A DNA stretch of 64,000 bases from Phycomyces nitens. Its lineage: Eukaryota; Mucoromycota; Mucoromycetes; Mucorales; Phycomycetaceae. The notes under the pieces are model-generated. The model worked only from the letters and a program-made list of their open reading frames with translations. It searched no databases and was not told where the DNA came from. This document shows, piece after piece, positions 41,926 through 52,600 of the stretch (its first letter is position 1; each line of letters opens with the position of its first letter). The DNA lies in the NCBI GenBank assembly GCA_022702545.1, contig JAHRBC010000008.1, positions 1,240,001 to 1,304,000 of the forward strand, given 5' to 3'. The translations under genes and the position numbers were made by a program.

Positions 41926-43698
41926 ATGGCATCAACATTGCCACCTAATATTCTCTCATATATTGGAACATTTCTTGATAAACGATATCAACCTCATTGT
42001 GCACTCGTCTGCAAGCATTGGACAGAATCATTTCTAAACGCCTATTGGGGAAACTTGAATTTTAGCCATGTTGAAATAGATATCAGCACATTGGATTCCA
42101 ACAAACCACTTTTTAATAATGCGTACCGTGTATGGGCAGTTGAGATTTTCCCCAGAACTTTGAGTGACCATGAACATCTTTCAAAACTTAAGCAATTTTT
42201 CCCAGGGATAAGATATCTTGAATTCCATGATTCATTTTTAGATACACATATTACTTCAAGGCCATTTGATTGGAGCCTTTGGAAGTCGTTGACGCACCTA
42301 TACCTGTCGCTTGAACGGAAATGGGAATCATTATCCTTGCAGAATATATTCGTAAAGCTGTCGGTATTGCCTGGTCTTGTTCATTTTTCATTTTTACTCT
42401 ACAAACCTTCCCTCGGCCAATATACCATTTTATGGAATGACTTTGAATCTCTTCACTACCATCTGCCACAATTGGAGTATCTAAAGCACAATTTCAAATA
42501 CGAGCCAATAACAAGAGACGATATTAAGAGTATTAAAACAGTCGATCCTGCACAAACCATGACAAGAGTATTTTCTGTGAAAAATGTCGACACTCTTTGG
42601 TTATTTTACCTTGTATTAAAGTACCCAAATCTACAACATTTCAGTATTAAAGACAAACATAGTGAGTTCGATCATGATCTAATTGATTATAACCATCAAC
42701 AATACAAAAAAGACATTCAATTACTTTCAACACTCGATAAGTTTTTTCCTTGCTTAAAAAAGGCCGATACAGATCTTTATCCTAGCAATCCGTATTCATT
42801 TTTTATGTTTTACGAAACTCTTGGGTGCTTTGGCACAAAAATTGAATATGTTGAACTAAGATATTATTCTGATATCATAACAAACGACGATGTAAACAGA
42901 CTTATACGCCCTATTTCCGAATCATTAAAGGCTTTGCGGATTAACTTTGAAGGCGATGACAGCGATACAAAACCTGAAGCAATGTTTTTGGATATTTACC
43001 CAAGGCTAGTCACATTAAGCATAGATGGACACCATCATCCCAAGATCGAAGTGGATAATATCTTGGAGTGCCTCCCAGCCTTGCACTCATTATCTGTCGA
43101 GAAGATCAAGTTTTCTTACTTTGGTAATACACATAAGTACACTCTGCATCCTTTACAGACACTGAAAATAAGAAATTCAACCATCCACAACAACGCCCTT
43201 AAGTATGTATCCCTCCGTTGCAACCAACTAAAACATATGGCATTTGTTAATATTCACTATAATGTTGATCAAACTGGACAATTGATTTTTGACATGCCAA
43301 TGACAAAATTGGATACATTTATATTTAACTTTGCCGATACACGTGTATCCACTTTATTAGCCGTTCCCAGTCACTACATGATTGAACAATCGGAAAACGA
43401 CAATGATGTATTACAAGCAGCGCGACAGCCATCTCGAATAAACTGGTACTATGTGTACTGTGACAGAACAAACAGAAAAGAAAGGAATTTGAAATGGGAG
43501 CTTGGAAGACGTGATATCGAATTTTGCCAGAGATATCTCAAAGACTTTTCTCGCAGAAAGAAGCGTGGAAAAGAGCGAAAAGACATTCAAGAAGATGACT
43601 ATGGTTTTGTACAAAAAAGGTTCTGGAAAAAAAATCTGCGATACGGTGTTTTTGTATTTCGGTTTAAATCTGTCAAGAGCCATTTTTTACTCATCTAA
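41926..43698 (+). CDS. F-box/LRR-like protein, gene 4 (intact, 590 residues)
   Basis: Single exon. The N-terminus STLPPNILSYIGTFLDKRYQ then CALVCKHW is a divergent F-box. Leucine-rich-like repeats follow, with family landmarks FDWSLWKSLTHLYL, DTLWLFYLVLKYPNLQHF (the KYPNL signature with a changed context), ILECLPALHSLSV and LKYVSLRCNQLKHM. The C-terminus is strongly basic (RRKKRGKERKD), unlike genes 3 and 5, and may be a nuclear localisation signal. More distant from genes 2 and 3 than they are from each other. A role as SCF substrate adaptor is inferred. Confidence 0.8.
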   Translation: MASTLPPNILSYIGTFLDKRYQPHCALVCKHWTESFLNAYWGNLNFSHVEIDISTLDSNKPLFNNAYRVWAVEIFPRTLSDHEHLSKLKQFFPGIRYLEFHDSFLDTHITSRPFDWSLWKSLTHLYLSLERKWESLSLQNIFVKLSVLPGLVHFSFLLYKPSLGQYTILWNDFESLHYHLPQLEYLKHNFKYEPITRDDIKSIKTVDPAQTMTRVFSVKNVDTLWLFYLVLKYPNLQHFSIKDKHSEFDHDLIDYNHQQYKKDIQLLSTLDKFFPCLKKADTDLYPSNPYSFFMFYETLGCFGTKIEYVELRYYSDIITNDDVNRLIRPISESLKALRINFEGDDSDTKPEAMFLDIYPRLVTLSIDGHHHPKIEVDNILECLPALHSLSVEKIKFSYFGNTHKYTLHPLQTLKIRNSTIHNNALKYVSLRCNQLKHMAFVNIHYNVDQTGQLIFDMPMTKLDTFIFNFADTRVSTLLAVPSHYMIEQSENDNDVLQAARQPSRINWYYVYCDRTNRKERNLKWELGRRDIEFCQRYLKDFSRRKKRGKERKDIQEDDYGFVQKRFWKKNLRYGVFVFRFKSVKSHFLLI

Positions 43699-43768
43699 TA
43701 AAAAAAACAATGATATTTAGTCAAGCATAATATATTAGAGAGGTTTGGGGATCTTTCTCCACAGATAT
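43699..43768. other. 3' flank of F-box gene 4
   Basis: Short AT-rich spacer before a decayed foldback copy. Confidence 0.3.
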
Positions 43769-44228
43769 GTGATGTTGTCCGGACCGGAGCAACAGACAGC
43801 TCGGTCTGGCATGAGAAAGTTGCAATTGTAGCGTAAATGGGGGGTGTCTTCAACAGTCAGTAGCCCCACAAATGTCTTGACCTTATTAATCTAACTCTTG
43901 TAAAATGAATAAAAATAACTCTCTTCCCACACAAGTCTGTATTTGTCTCAAAGAAAATTGGTCGCTCTGGTCATTTAGTATTGTCTATGACGCTTTGAGA
44001 ACCTCTTCTGTTGCTGTCTTTTCCTATTACGCAGCAGATATCGTTTTTCACCTCTTCTGTTGCTGTCTTTTCCTATTACGCAGCAGATATCGTTTTTCAC
44101 CTCTTCTTCCTCCCTCCTCTTCCATACCTGTGCATTTAACTTCTTTTCCTACCCAAGGAGTCCCCCTCGTTCACATCACACTACATAACAAAGATCCGCC
44201 TATTTCCCCAATTTTGCATATACCATAA
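43769..44228 (+). mobile_element. Decayed foldback element copy (left arm)
   Basis: Begins TGTGATGTTGTCCGGACCGG, matching the foldback terminus. It continues with AATAAAAATAACTCTCTTCC and TTGGTCGCTCTGGTCATT, matching the arm of copies 1 and 2. The other arm is not apparent. An internal 49-base unit is duplicated in tandem. Confidence 0.55.
44002..44099. repeat. 49-bp tandem duplication
   Basis: Two adjacent identical 49-base units starting CCTCTTCTGTTGCTG and ending CGTTTTTCA, plus the start of a third. It lies within the decayed foldback copy. Confidence 0.85.
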
Positions 44229-44449
44229 ATATAAATCTGCGTTAATACTGGTTTTCCCGGTAGAATTTGCGCTATTCTGTTTCTAAAAATAAACCAATCA
44301 ACTGTATATATTATCTACAGGTTTAAAGAACCGCAAATGATATTTGGTTAGTGATTACATATCATTGGCTATAAAGTATAGCTAAAAAAAAAAGGTGGGA
44401 GTAGGTTAAATGCTCATTATTTTTGGAATATCTCTATAACCCTCAAACC

Positions 44450-45460
44450 TCTATTATTTTTCTCTCTAAAACTTTCCTTTCATTTGAATCACACAATTTC
44501 GTCAAATCAACAAGCTTGTTGGTAAACAAAAACCAGCTTTCAAATCACCAAAACAAAAATGTCTGGTCATCAGAGGGGACTATTTGCTGTCTCACAACAA
44601 TGTCATGCGAAACTGACAGGCTCAAAATTGTAATGAACCATTCAAAGATTTATAAAGAAAAAAAAAGATTGGTACCACATTTGCTAAAGAGCGAAACAAA
44701 TGTCCAAAGATGCTTAATGAGCACAATCTATACCCGTCTTGATGAAATGACAACAAGAATCATAAAATTACATTTCTTCTTCTTCTTCTTCTTCTTCAAG
44801 ATAAAACCAACCACCACGAGACGCGCTTGGTAATTTTGTTTCCAAGACTACTATACGCTATCCCATTATACAAACAGAATCATTGTGTTTTAAAGCTGTC
44901 TTTAAGCCACAGTTACTCAAAGGACACACACAAAAAAAGGATGATTAAGCTTGCTGATCACACTCTATAAAGAAAGTCAATAATCAACAGTGGGGTCCTG
45001 TCTAGAGTGATGAATCTAGATTCATGTTCTTTTGAGAAATGGAAACACGAGAGTTTACCAGTGGTTTGGGGCTATGCGTCTGTCTGTGTGTGCAATCAGG
45101 AATAGTTGAGCCATTGAGGCTATAATCAATAGTTTTGACTGGTGGCATATCAATCTATTGGGGGAAAAAGTTGTCCCATTTTTCTTTTTTGGCTCGTGTA
45201 AATATGCCGTAAGATGAAAAGCTTATATTCCAAAAAGGCGATGTTCTTTGTCACAAAAAGAAGCTGGATCCTATAATTAATAAAAAGAGAGTAAAGTATC
45301 CGAGAGACCGCTGATACCAATTCCAAAATCGTTTAGGCAATTAAACAAAAGCCATTAATTGGCACAAGATAGTAAATGGTGTATATCTCCATTATGTGTC
45401 TTTGGAAATGGCTCACTTGAAAGAAAGATTAATAAAATGAACTTTGGTCTAAAAAGCCGT
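44450..45460 (+). pseudogene. Very decayed Tc1/mariner transposase
   Basis: Contains DESRFMF near 45010-45035 in the same sequence context as the relic at 29.56 kb (both have the 16-base string ATGAATCTAGATTCAT). About 130 bases on it has a GEKVVPFFFF-like match to LGSKLVPFV. The rest is scrambled by frameshifts. Same family, more decayed. Confidence 0.45.
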
Positions 45461-45469
45461 TTCCATGAT

Positions 45470-47325
45470 CTAGTTTGATATTCAAATGGTCTATTACCAT
45501 GGAAACATACATATCAAACCTCTACAATCAATACTTGAAAGTCATTTGTCAAACAATATAGATGGATAATTATCAAAGGAAAATAGTGCTATATTCTTAC
45601 CAATACCTTTTTTCTTCTTCTTTCTTTCTTTGTGTTTTAACAAGAATTCTCTGGATCTTCTTCTTCTTCTTTTTTGTGAGCTTATTGTACGTATAAATGA
45701 CATTTGTACATTTGACTGGTAATTAAATGTCTCGATTAGAATCATACTCTTTAAATCCCATTCTTTAATGGCAATCGTTTTACGCTAGTTTATTCAATTT
45801 CATCCTTGGTTAATATACCCAAATGATCAGCCATTTACCGATAATAAACCATATTCTCAAGAGTACAATATACATACTAATTGCGTAAAAAAAAGAATAT
45901 TCCCTCGACAATCAAAATACCTTGATCATGAATCATTTAATAGACAAAAAGGTATCTTGTGCCGGGGCATGTCCTAATATAGTGTTAGCTCGGGAACTTG
46001 TACGAATCTAACCCCACAGATATACGTGCCTCCTACTGCTATTTCTATTTCTATTATTATTATAATTATAATAATTATAATAGTCAAGAATCCTGGTCAA
46101 TAAAAGAAAAAGAAAAGGCTTTTTGGTAATAATCATAGACATGCTGCTCCGAGATAAAGTCAAGACCAGATTTGAGATGAACTAATATTCCACGAATGCA
46201 AACGGCTTCAATAATCATTACCCACGACTAAACGTGTCTTGGATTAAAATAAATAAATAAATAGCCACGCTTTATATAAAGTTAAACCGTTCTGGGGGGG
46301 AAACCAACGATATTTCATAGATATGCAGACGGATTATCAGACTCGGTGCGTCTGTTTGAATGGATATTTTGTGACACAAGATGGTTAAAGATAAACATTG
46401 GTATTGATTATCAAGCAATTAAAGCAATGGCTTGTATGTAAAAGTGTATTATGATTTAAAATTGCTTGATTGTGTATACCACAATGTACATTGGCCAAGA
46501 TGGTGTTGGGGCTTTGACTCTTTGAATATTGACATGGAAACCAAAAAAAAAGAAAAAAAAAGAAGATGGTTTCATATCATGTTTTCTAGATTGGTGTTTT
46601 TTAAGTTTAAAACGATATACAATAGTAGTTGGTCCGGTTTGACTATATATGTAAATGGTACACTGACAATTCCAAGACCAACTACGTCCTTTTGAGCATT
46701 TAGCGAAATGAACTTGTTACATAAAAGACCGGCAGCAAAGGTATTGGACTCTAGTAAATAGGATCTGCAAATGGGTCTACTGCCCCGACTACTTGCGCCT
46801 TTGTCTGGCCAAAGTCCAAAGAAATCTGTCAGGATTGGCATGACTAAACAGTGGACCTCCTTAAAATGTAGTCTTGTTTCTTTCTTGTTTCACGGTGCAC
46901 AGATATTTCTGATTATCATCATTCAGAACCTCTGAGACTTGTCCAACGTTGAGCCGTTACTGCTCTATAGAGAGTACTGCGGTTATTTGCCCAATTTGCT
47001 CAACATGTATATTATGTATATATATTAATATATGTATATTAATATATTAAAAAAAAGAGGGTTATTCTATTATATCCTTCTTGTCCTACTGCACCCCATC
47101 TATCTTTTTTCTTCTTTATTCTTTTTGCGTTTGCAAAGTTCCGTTGGACGTGTAACACGATAAAACTGCTTTTCCACTCTGGCGCCATTTTAACGTCGTC
47201 TTTCAATACCCGGGTGTTCCACGATCAACCACACAAGCTTTAAAAAGATAGTTTTTCTTGCCGGGCTCAGCCAAAACTTCTTTTTATTATTACTATTACT
47301 ATTATTACTACTATTATTCTACATA
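45470..47325. other. Intergenic upstream of F-box gene 5
   Basis: AT-rich, with an AT palindrome (TTATTATAATTATAATAATT, near 46056-46080) and A-rich stretches. The small frames at 46432-46695 and 46572-46841 are unsupported. The 100 bases before gene 5 carry an ATT-type microsatellite (47283-47320), probably the leader. Confidence 0.4.
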
Positions 47326-49257
47326 ATGACACCCCAACTACCAGCAAACGTGCTCGCATGTATTGCCAAGTACCTCGACACAGACGACAAGAAAACCTGC
47401 ACATATGTCTGCAAGGCATGGAGCAAGCCGATCCAAGACTCTTTGTTGGCCATCTTCAAAATACAAGATCTTCAGCTGCTTAGCCTGCAATTGAAAAAGG
47501 CTACAAAACACAGTATCTACAGAGAAAGGGGTGCCAATGTACGTGAATTGGATGTAGCCAGCTCATGCCAAGTGGACGACGAGCAACTGTTTTTACTTCA
47601 AGATTACTTCCCAAATCTACTTGACTTGACTATCACGGTCTCATACGCAAACCTATTCGAGTACAGAAATTCCATAGATTGGAGTTTATGGGGAACCCTA
47701 GAGACCCTAAGACTGAATATCAAAATACCCGATCTGTTCAAGGGCAACAAAGAATTCCTCTACATCCTGTCATGTCTTCCCTGTCTTCGGCAATTGGACG
47801 TCTCTCTTAACGATCAACTGGGCGTCTTTGTCCTCGAACTGGGCGATATTGAAATCCTCCACACAACCTTGCCACGGCTCGAGAGTTTATCAATGAGAGT
47901 GATTCTAGATTATCTGACCAATGATGACCTAATGGCAATCGAAGCGGCTGAGCCAGCACCCTGTCTACATAACCTCACCATAAGTCTGCATGGAATCGAT
48001 TATCGATGGCTTTGCTACTTTTCTCAAAAGTACCCAAACCTACAAACAATCGAATTGAAAACAGCTCGACATGTGACCGAGATTGGAACCCATGAGGATA
48101 CCTTTATACAAGACGCAAGAAAGCGATTCATTTCCCCCCATAATGTGTTTGAAAAGCTAGAAAACGTTCGGATTGATACAAAAGATTTGGGTGAACTACA
48201 TCAGATATTCTGGACACTATTTGGACCGTCTGATATCACACCACGTTCCATAAAGGCCGGGTTCAACACAAAGTATTCTAGCTTGGACATCTTTGATGAA
48301 GCCATGAAGATCATTTCATCGACTCATTCCAGCACCATTGAAAGTCTATCCGTCACTGGTAAATTTGGACCAAATGATCAACAGCCGGTTTTGTTGGCAC
48401 TAGACGAGTACGCACGGCTCACAACGTTGGATCTAAAATGCAATACGGCAAAGTTTGAACTGGATGTGATATTGGATCGCTGTATGTTCCTGGAGAAGCT
48501 GAGGATTTCCGAGAGCACGGTTACTCTTGGGGAAAACGTTTCCATGAATCCTTCAATACATGGCTTGGTGCTCATTGAGCTTTCCAAGCTTACCATATCG
48601 ACAAGTGTGCTGAATTATATCTCTCTCAGGTGCCTTTCCCTAAGGTTCATGCGGGTCATTTGGACGATAATATATCAAGAAACGCCTCCGGTGCCAGGCT
48701 ATTTGCTTGTCGATATGGCCCGCACTCACTTTGAGCGACTGTATCTACATTGTGTTAAATTTATCTCTATGCATCCAAGCACTCTGGGCCTGCCTATCCG
48801 TCTGATATCCTTATCCCAAGAACGCTTCCGAAACACTTTTATTGCGGATGAAGGCACAATCGACCTCGACTTTGATGACAATAACAACAACAACAATAGT
48901 ACTTTTATCCAGTCTAGTAGTTCAATTGAGGACGAAGATTTGTGGAGTAGGAACAAGCCAGTGTGGTACCACATGTTTTGGGACATTACGCTTCCAGAGA
49001 ACAAGAATCAAACAGCCACGATCTTGAATGAAGATGAAGTCGAGCGAGCACTTGTACGGCTGAGTCAGATACACCAAGAAGATCGAATTTCTAGTCTTCT
49101 TGATGGCGGCCTTGCTCCGTCCTATTTGCTGCCATCCAATTCCTGGGAAGAACATATCCCTCTAGGTTATGTTGATTTCCAGTGCGGAAGTATTGGTGAA
49201 GCCCATATCAACACTAATGGAACCCCAGAAGATGACTATTGGCAAGGGCAGCTTTAA
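47326..49257 (+). CDS. F-box/LRR-like protein, gene 5 (intact, 643 residues)
   Basis: Single exon. F-box at residues about 4-45 (LPANVLACIAKYLDTDDKKT then CTYVCKAW). Repeats follow with family landmarks IDWSLWGTLETLRL, YRWLCYFSQKYPNLQTI, ILDRCMFLEKLRI and LNYISLRCLSLRFM. A low-complexity N6 run (residues about 512-517) and an acidic C-terminal part distinguish it. It has a higher GC content than the other members and lies next to the conserved gene block. The intact counterpart used to judge the stops in gene 1. SCF adaptor function is inferred from the F-box. Confidence 0.85.
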   Translation: MTPQLPANVLACIAKYLDTDDKKTCTYVCKAWSKPIQDSLLAIFKIQDLQLLSLQLKKATKHSIYRERGANVRELDVASSCQVDDEQLFLLQDYFPNLLDLTITVSYANLFEYRNSIDWSLWGTLETLRLNIKIPDLFKGNKEFLYILSCLPCLRQLDVSLNDQLGVFVLELGDIEILHTTLPRLESLSMRVILDYLTNDDLMAIEAAEPAPCLHNLTISLHGIDYRWLCYFSQKYPNLQTIELKTARHVTEIGTHEDTFIQDARKRFISPHNVFEKLENVRIDTKDLGELHQIFWTLFGPSDITPRSIKAGFNTKYSSLDIFDEAMKIISSTHSSTIESLSVTGKFGPNDQQPVLLALDEYARLTTLDLKCNTAKFELDVILDRCMFLEKLRISESTVTLGENVSMNPSIHGLVLIELSKLTISTSVLNYISLRCLSLRFMRVIWTIIYQETPPVPGYLLVDMARTHFERLYLHCVKFISMHPSTLGLPIRLISLSQERFRNTFIADEGTIDLDFDDNNNNNNSTFIQSSSSIEDEDLWSRNKPVWYHMFWDITLPENKNQTATILNEDEVERALVRLSQIHQEDRISSLLDGGLAPSYLLPSNSWEEHIPLGYVDFQCGSIGEAHINTNGTPEDDYWQGQL

Positions 49258-49341
49258 TATGGAATCTCCCCAAGTCTTTAGAATAAATAAAAATAAAACT
49301 GATTGAGCCATTAAAGCCAAAGAGAAGAAAAGATGGTCTTG

Positions 49342-49400
49342 ATTGTATTGTATTGTGTTGTATTGTGTTGTATTGTGTTGTATTGTGTTGTATTGTATTG
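49342..49400. repeat. TTGTA/TTGTG pentanucleotide minisatellite
   Basis: About 11-12 units of TTGTR with a regular alternation of TTGTA and TTGTG, located between the convergent ends of F-box gene 5 and SIN3. Confidence 0.85.
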
Positions 49401-49642
49401 CAATAAAAAATGTAATATTGTGGATATATATATGGATGAGAGTGTATAGACACAAATCAAGAGAGTTGATGAATGCAAACTTTATATAAATATTTAGTAG
49501 AATGTTTGGATAGCATGAAAGAAAGAAAAAGAGAGAAAGCGCGCAAGACAGAGATAAAGAAAAAAAAAGGTGGGGAATAAGATGAATTGATGAATAATAA
49601 TAATAATAATAAAAATAATAAAAAAAGGGATATTTACGTGGT

Positions 49643-52600
49643 TTATGAAGGGTTGCTGTCAATGGACTCGATTCCATGAACTAGCAGTTGCTTTGCTCTT
49701 GATTCAGCCAAAGCTCTGTCGTCCTCATTGTCAATGTCCTTGGACCATCCGGTCGTAGATGACTCTAGCCAATTTTGCCATTTCAAAGACTGTGTACTTG
49801 ATATTGGCTTTTCTTCACTCTTGTCTTTGGAGTCTTTATGTTTTTCGGCTGGGTTGGGACGCACAAAGAGGTCTTCGGATCCAATGATATAAAACATGTG
49901 GTACGATTCCTGAGATATCTTGTACTGCAGTTGGGATCTCACATAGATATTATCGAGGTCCATGTTGCCGACCTCCATGTTACTTTTTGGTAATTTAAAA
50001 TGAGCCATTTTGAAAACGACTTGAGGTGTATATAAACTCACCGTTGAAGGAAAGATGACCTCAGTGCCTTTGTGTCGATTCCTTCTGTGTTGTAGGACCA
50101 GCACATGTAGCTTGCCACATAATCTTCATATTGATCCTGGGCTGTTGGTTCAAGCATGTACTCATCCTTTCCCAACAGCTGTATTGTCATTGCATGTGCG
50201 CCTGTGTTCTAAATACATATTGGGTTGGTTAAAGAAGCATTGGGCAAAGTGGCACTCGTCTCCATGGAGTCCCTGTCCTGTCCTGTCCTTTCCTGGAACT
50301 TACGAAATTGACTTTGTACAGATTCTCATCGGATCCTATCACATCTTCTACTCGAAGGCGATATACAGACAGGGTTCTTGGCGAGACTGTTTCTAAGGAT
50401 TGGTCACTACGAAACAATTTGACAAGTTCAACTGACTTGACATCCATGGTCACAGCTTGGATCTATAATATCATAATATTAGGGGGGGCTGGAAATACGT
50501 TCTTTTTTTGTTTTTTGTTCGTGCGTAATTTACCTGCTTGATTACTGCCAGTACAAGCTTATCAATAGTAAACATTGTGTATGCCTCTGTCACAAAAATA
50601 TACCGTGCGCTTTCTTCAAACAGAGTCTGGTCCAACTCGCCCTCAAAGAAACGATCAATGACACCCAAGAGAGCAGTGTAATAGCTTGCTGAAAGGTCGA
50701 TTTCTACAAAAATTGGAATCCAGAGTCAAAAAAACAAAACAAAAAAGAAAACGATCCTTTTATATAATCAAGCGTATTGCGCATACCTTCAAATCGATGG
50801 CTGTAGAACCCAAGGTCAAGGGCCATCTTGTTAAATGTCTTTCCCTTGCGAGGATTTGCCTTTATTTCATTGCTATGTTTCTTCATTTTAAGTAATCTCT
50901 CGTATAGCATCTATAAAACAAACAAAATAATAATAATGTTAGGTCAATTACAATCATCTCTCTCTCTCTTTTTGGCAACCTACTTCGTATAATCTAAAGA
51001 GGCAGTAAAAGTTGGAATTGCAGAAAAAGTTGTAGGTAGTTCTTTTTCGCATTCCTGGTGCAGTAGCCGCAGCAGCCGCGGCAAACAATGTGTGGCTCTG
51101 GTGGTTACTTGACTGATCATTGATGAGAGGAGAGGTAGACCGTTCGGATGTTTCTTCTGGCTCGGCAGACGAGGGATCTTCCTTTGGAAACCCATTTCCT
51201 GCTTCTTCAGACCCATCTACCTCTGTCTTGACCGTTCGCTCTTCCAAGCCCAATCCCAAGCCAATGCCAGATTCTGGTGATTCAGAAGGAGATTTGCCAT
51301 TCTGTGCAGAGGTTCCACCGACATCGTTGGCAAGAGAGCCAGTGTTCTTTGTCAGGACATCGCGCAAGAGTCCCATGGCCGCTTCATCTTCCTGGTGGTT
51401 GCGACTTCCTCTCCCATGGCGTCGTCGAGTGATTGGTGGTTGGGTTTGGTAACTGTTGGTGTTTGGTGAATTGGCTCTTTCTCGCTCAAGATCTGCTTCC
51501 GAGTCTTCTGATCCAGATGTATTCACATCGTCCTCATCGTCCTCGTCTTCTTCATACACAATCTCATCATCGGGCTCATCAGTGTAGTTTTGGTGCTTTT
51601 CAGGCATCACATCGTCCACATGAAAGAACATGGGGATAAAGGTCTGGATGAACGTCCGGATCTTTTCACGATCATTGTTTGTGAAGCCTCCCTGGTTCTC
51701 TATAAAGGTAAACACCAGACGGGTGATGTCCTTGAAGATTTCGGGATCATCCAGTACAGACAAGAACTGATAGGTCTGTTTTGGCTGCAAAGTAGGCTTT
51801 TCGGTCTGCTGCTTGTGATGGATCGACTCAATCTCGGTAACAAGAGACTTTACGACAATCACTTTGCGGTCATTGCTCTTAAACGTCGTTCCTTGGTAAT
51901 CAAGAGCCCTATAAAAGTTTTTGGCGTCCAACTCACGCCAGATCCCATTCCACTCGTACTGATGATTTTCAAGTCAACAAGAGAGATCAAACCACTTTCT
52001 AATTTGGTTTTCGTACCTGAGCCTTTATCCATTCCTCATTCTTCTTCTTTAGACGCTTCAAGAGTATAGGCGCCACCTGAGCAGGATTGCTATAAAGCAT
52101 CTCGATAATCTCCTCTGCCCTTTCCTTTTCATAGACCTTTTTGATGATGCGAGTGTATATCGACACAGACTGGCCACCCAGGCCAGGCTCCAGACGGAGA
52201 TTGTTTTTTTCTTCTAGAGTCATGGTCTCTAACCGAACAACAATTGGTTCCAAAAGAGCAATGACGTTGTGGTTGGCTTCAATGTTGAGATCATAATCGT
52301 ATCTATATAGCACAATAAGCTCCCTTGTTTCATATAATCTCATCTCAACTCAAGCCCCACCCCCCCTTCTTGTCTGTTACCTCTCTTCTTCCACACGGTG
52401 AAGCGCTTCTTCGTATTGGTTCTTTTTGGATGTAACGAATCCACTATCCTCACTTGCCCATATAGGATGAGATACATAGCCATCGTTCAGCACTTCCCAG
52501 CACAATTGGTCTCTTCCCGAACAAGGCTGGTTTTGCCACTATCAAATTGTAAAAAAAAAAAAGAGAGAGTTTAGAGCTAGGCAAAAATGCCATTGAACCA

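Noticed and set aside
29558..45030. 16-base palindrome ATGAATCTAGATTCAT at two places as a protein-binding site
   Set aside because: Both copies lie in the DESRFM codons of related Tc1 relics, so shared ancestry explains them.
49342..49400. Pentanucleotide array as a CRISPR-like repeat
   Set aside because: No spacers; a eukaryotic minisatellite.
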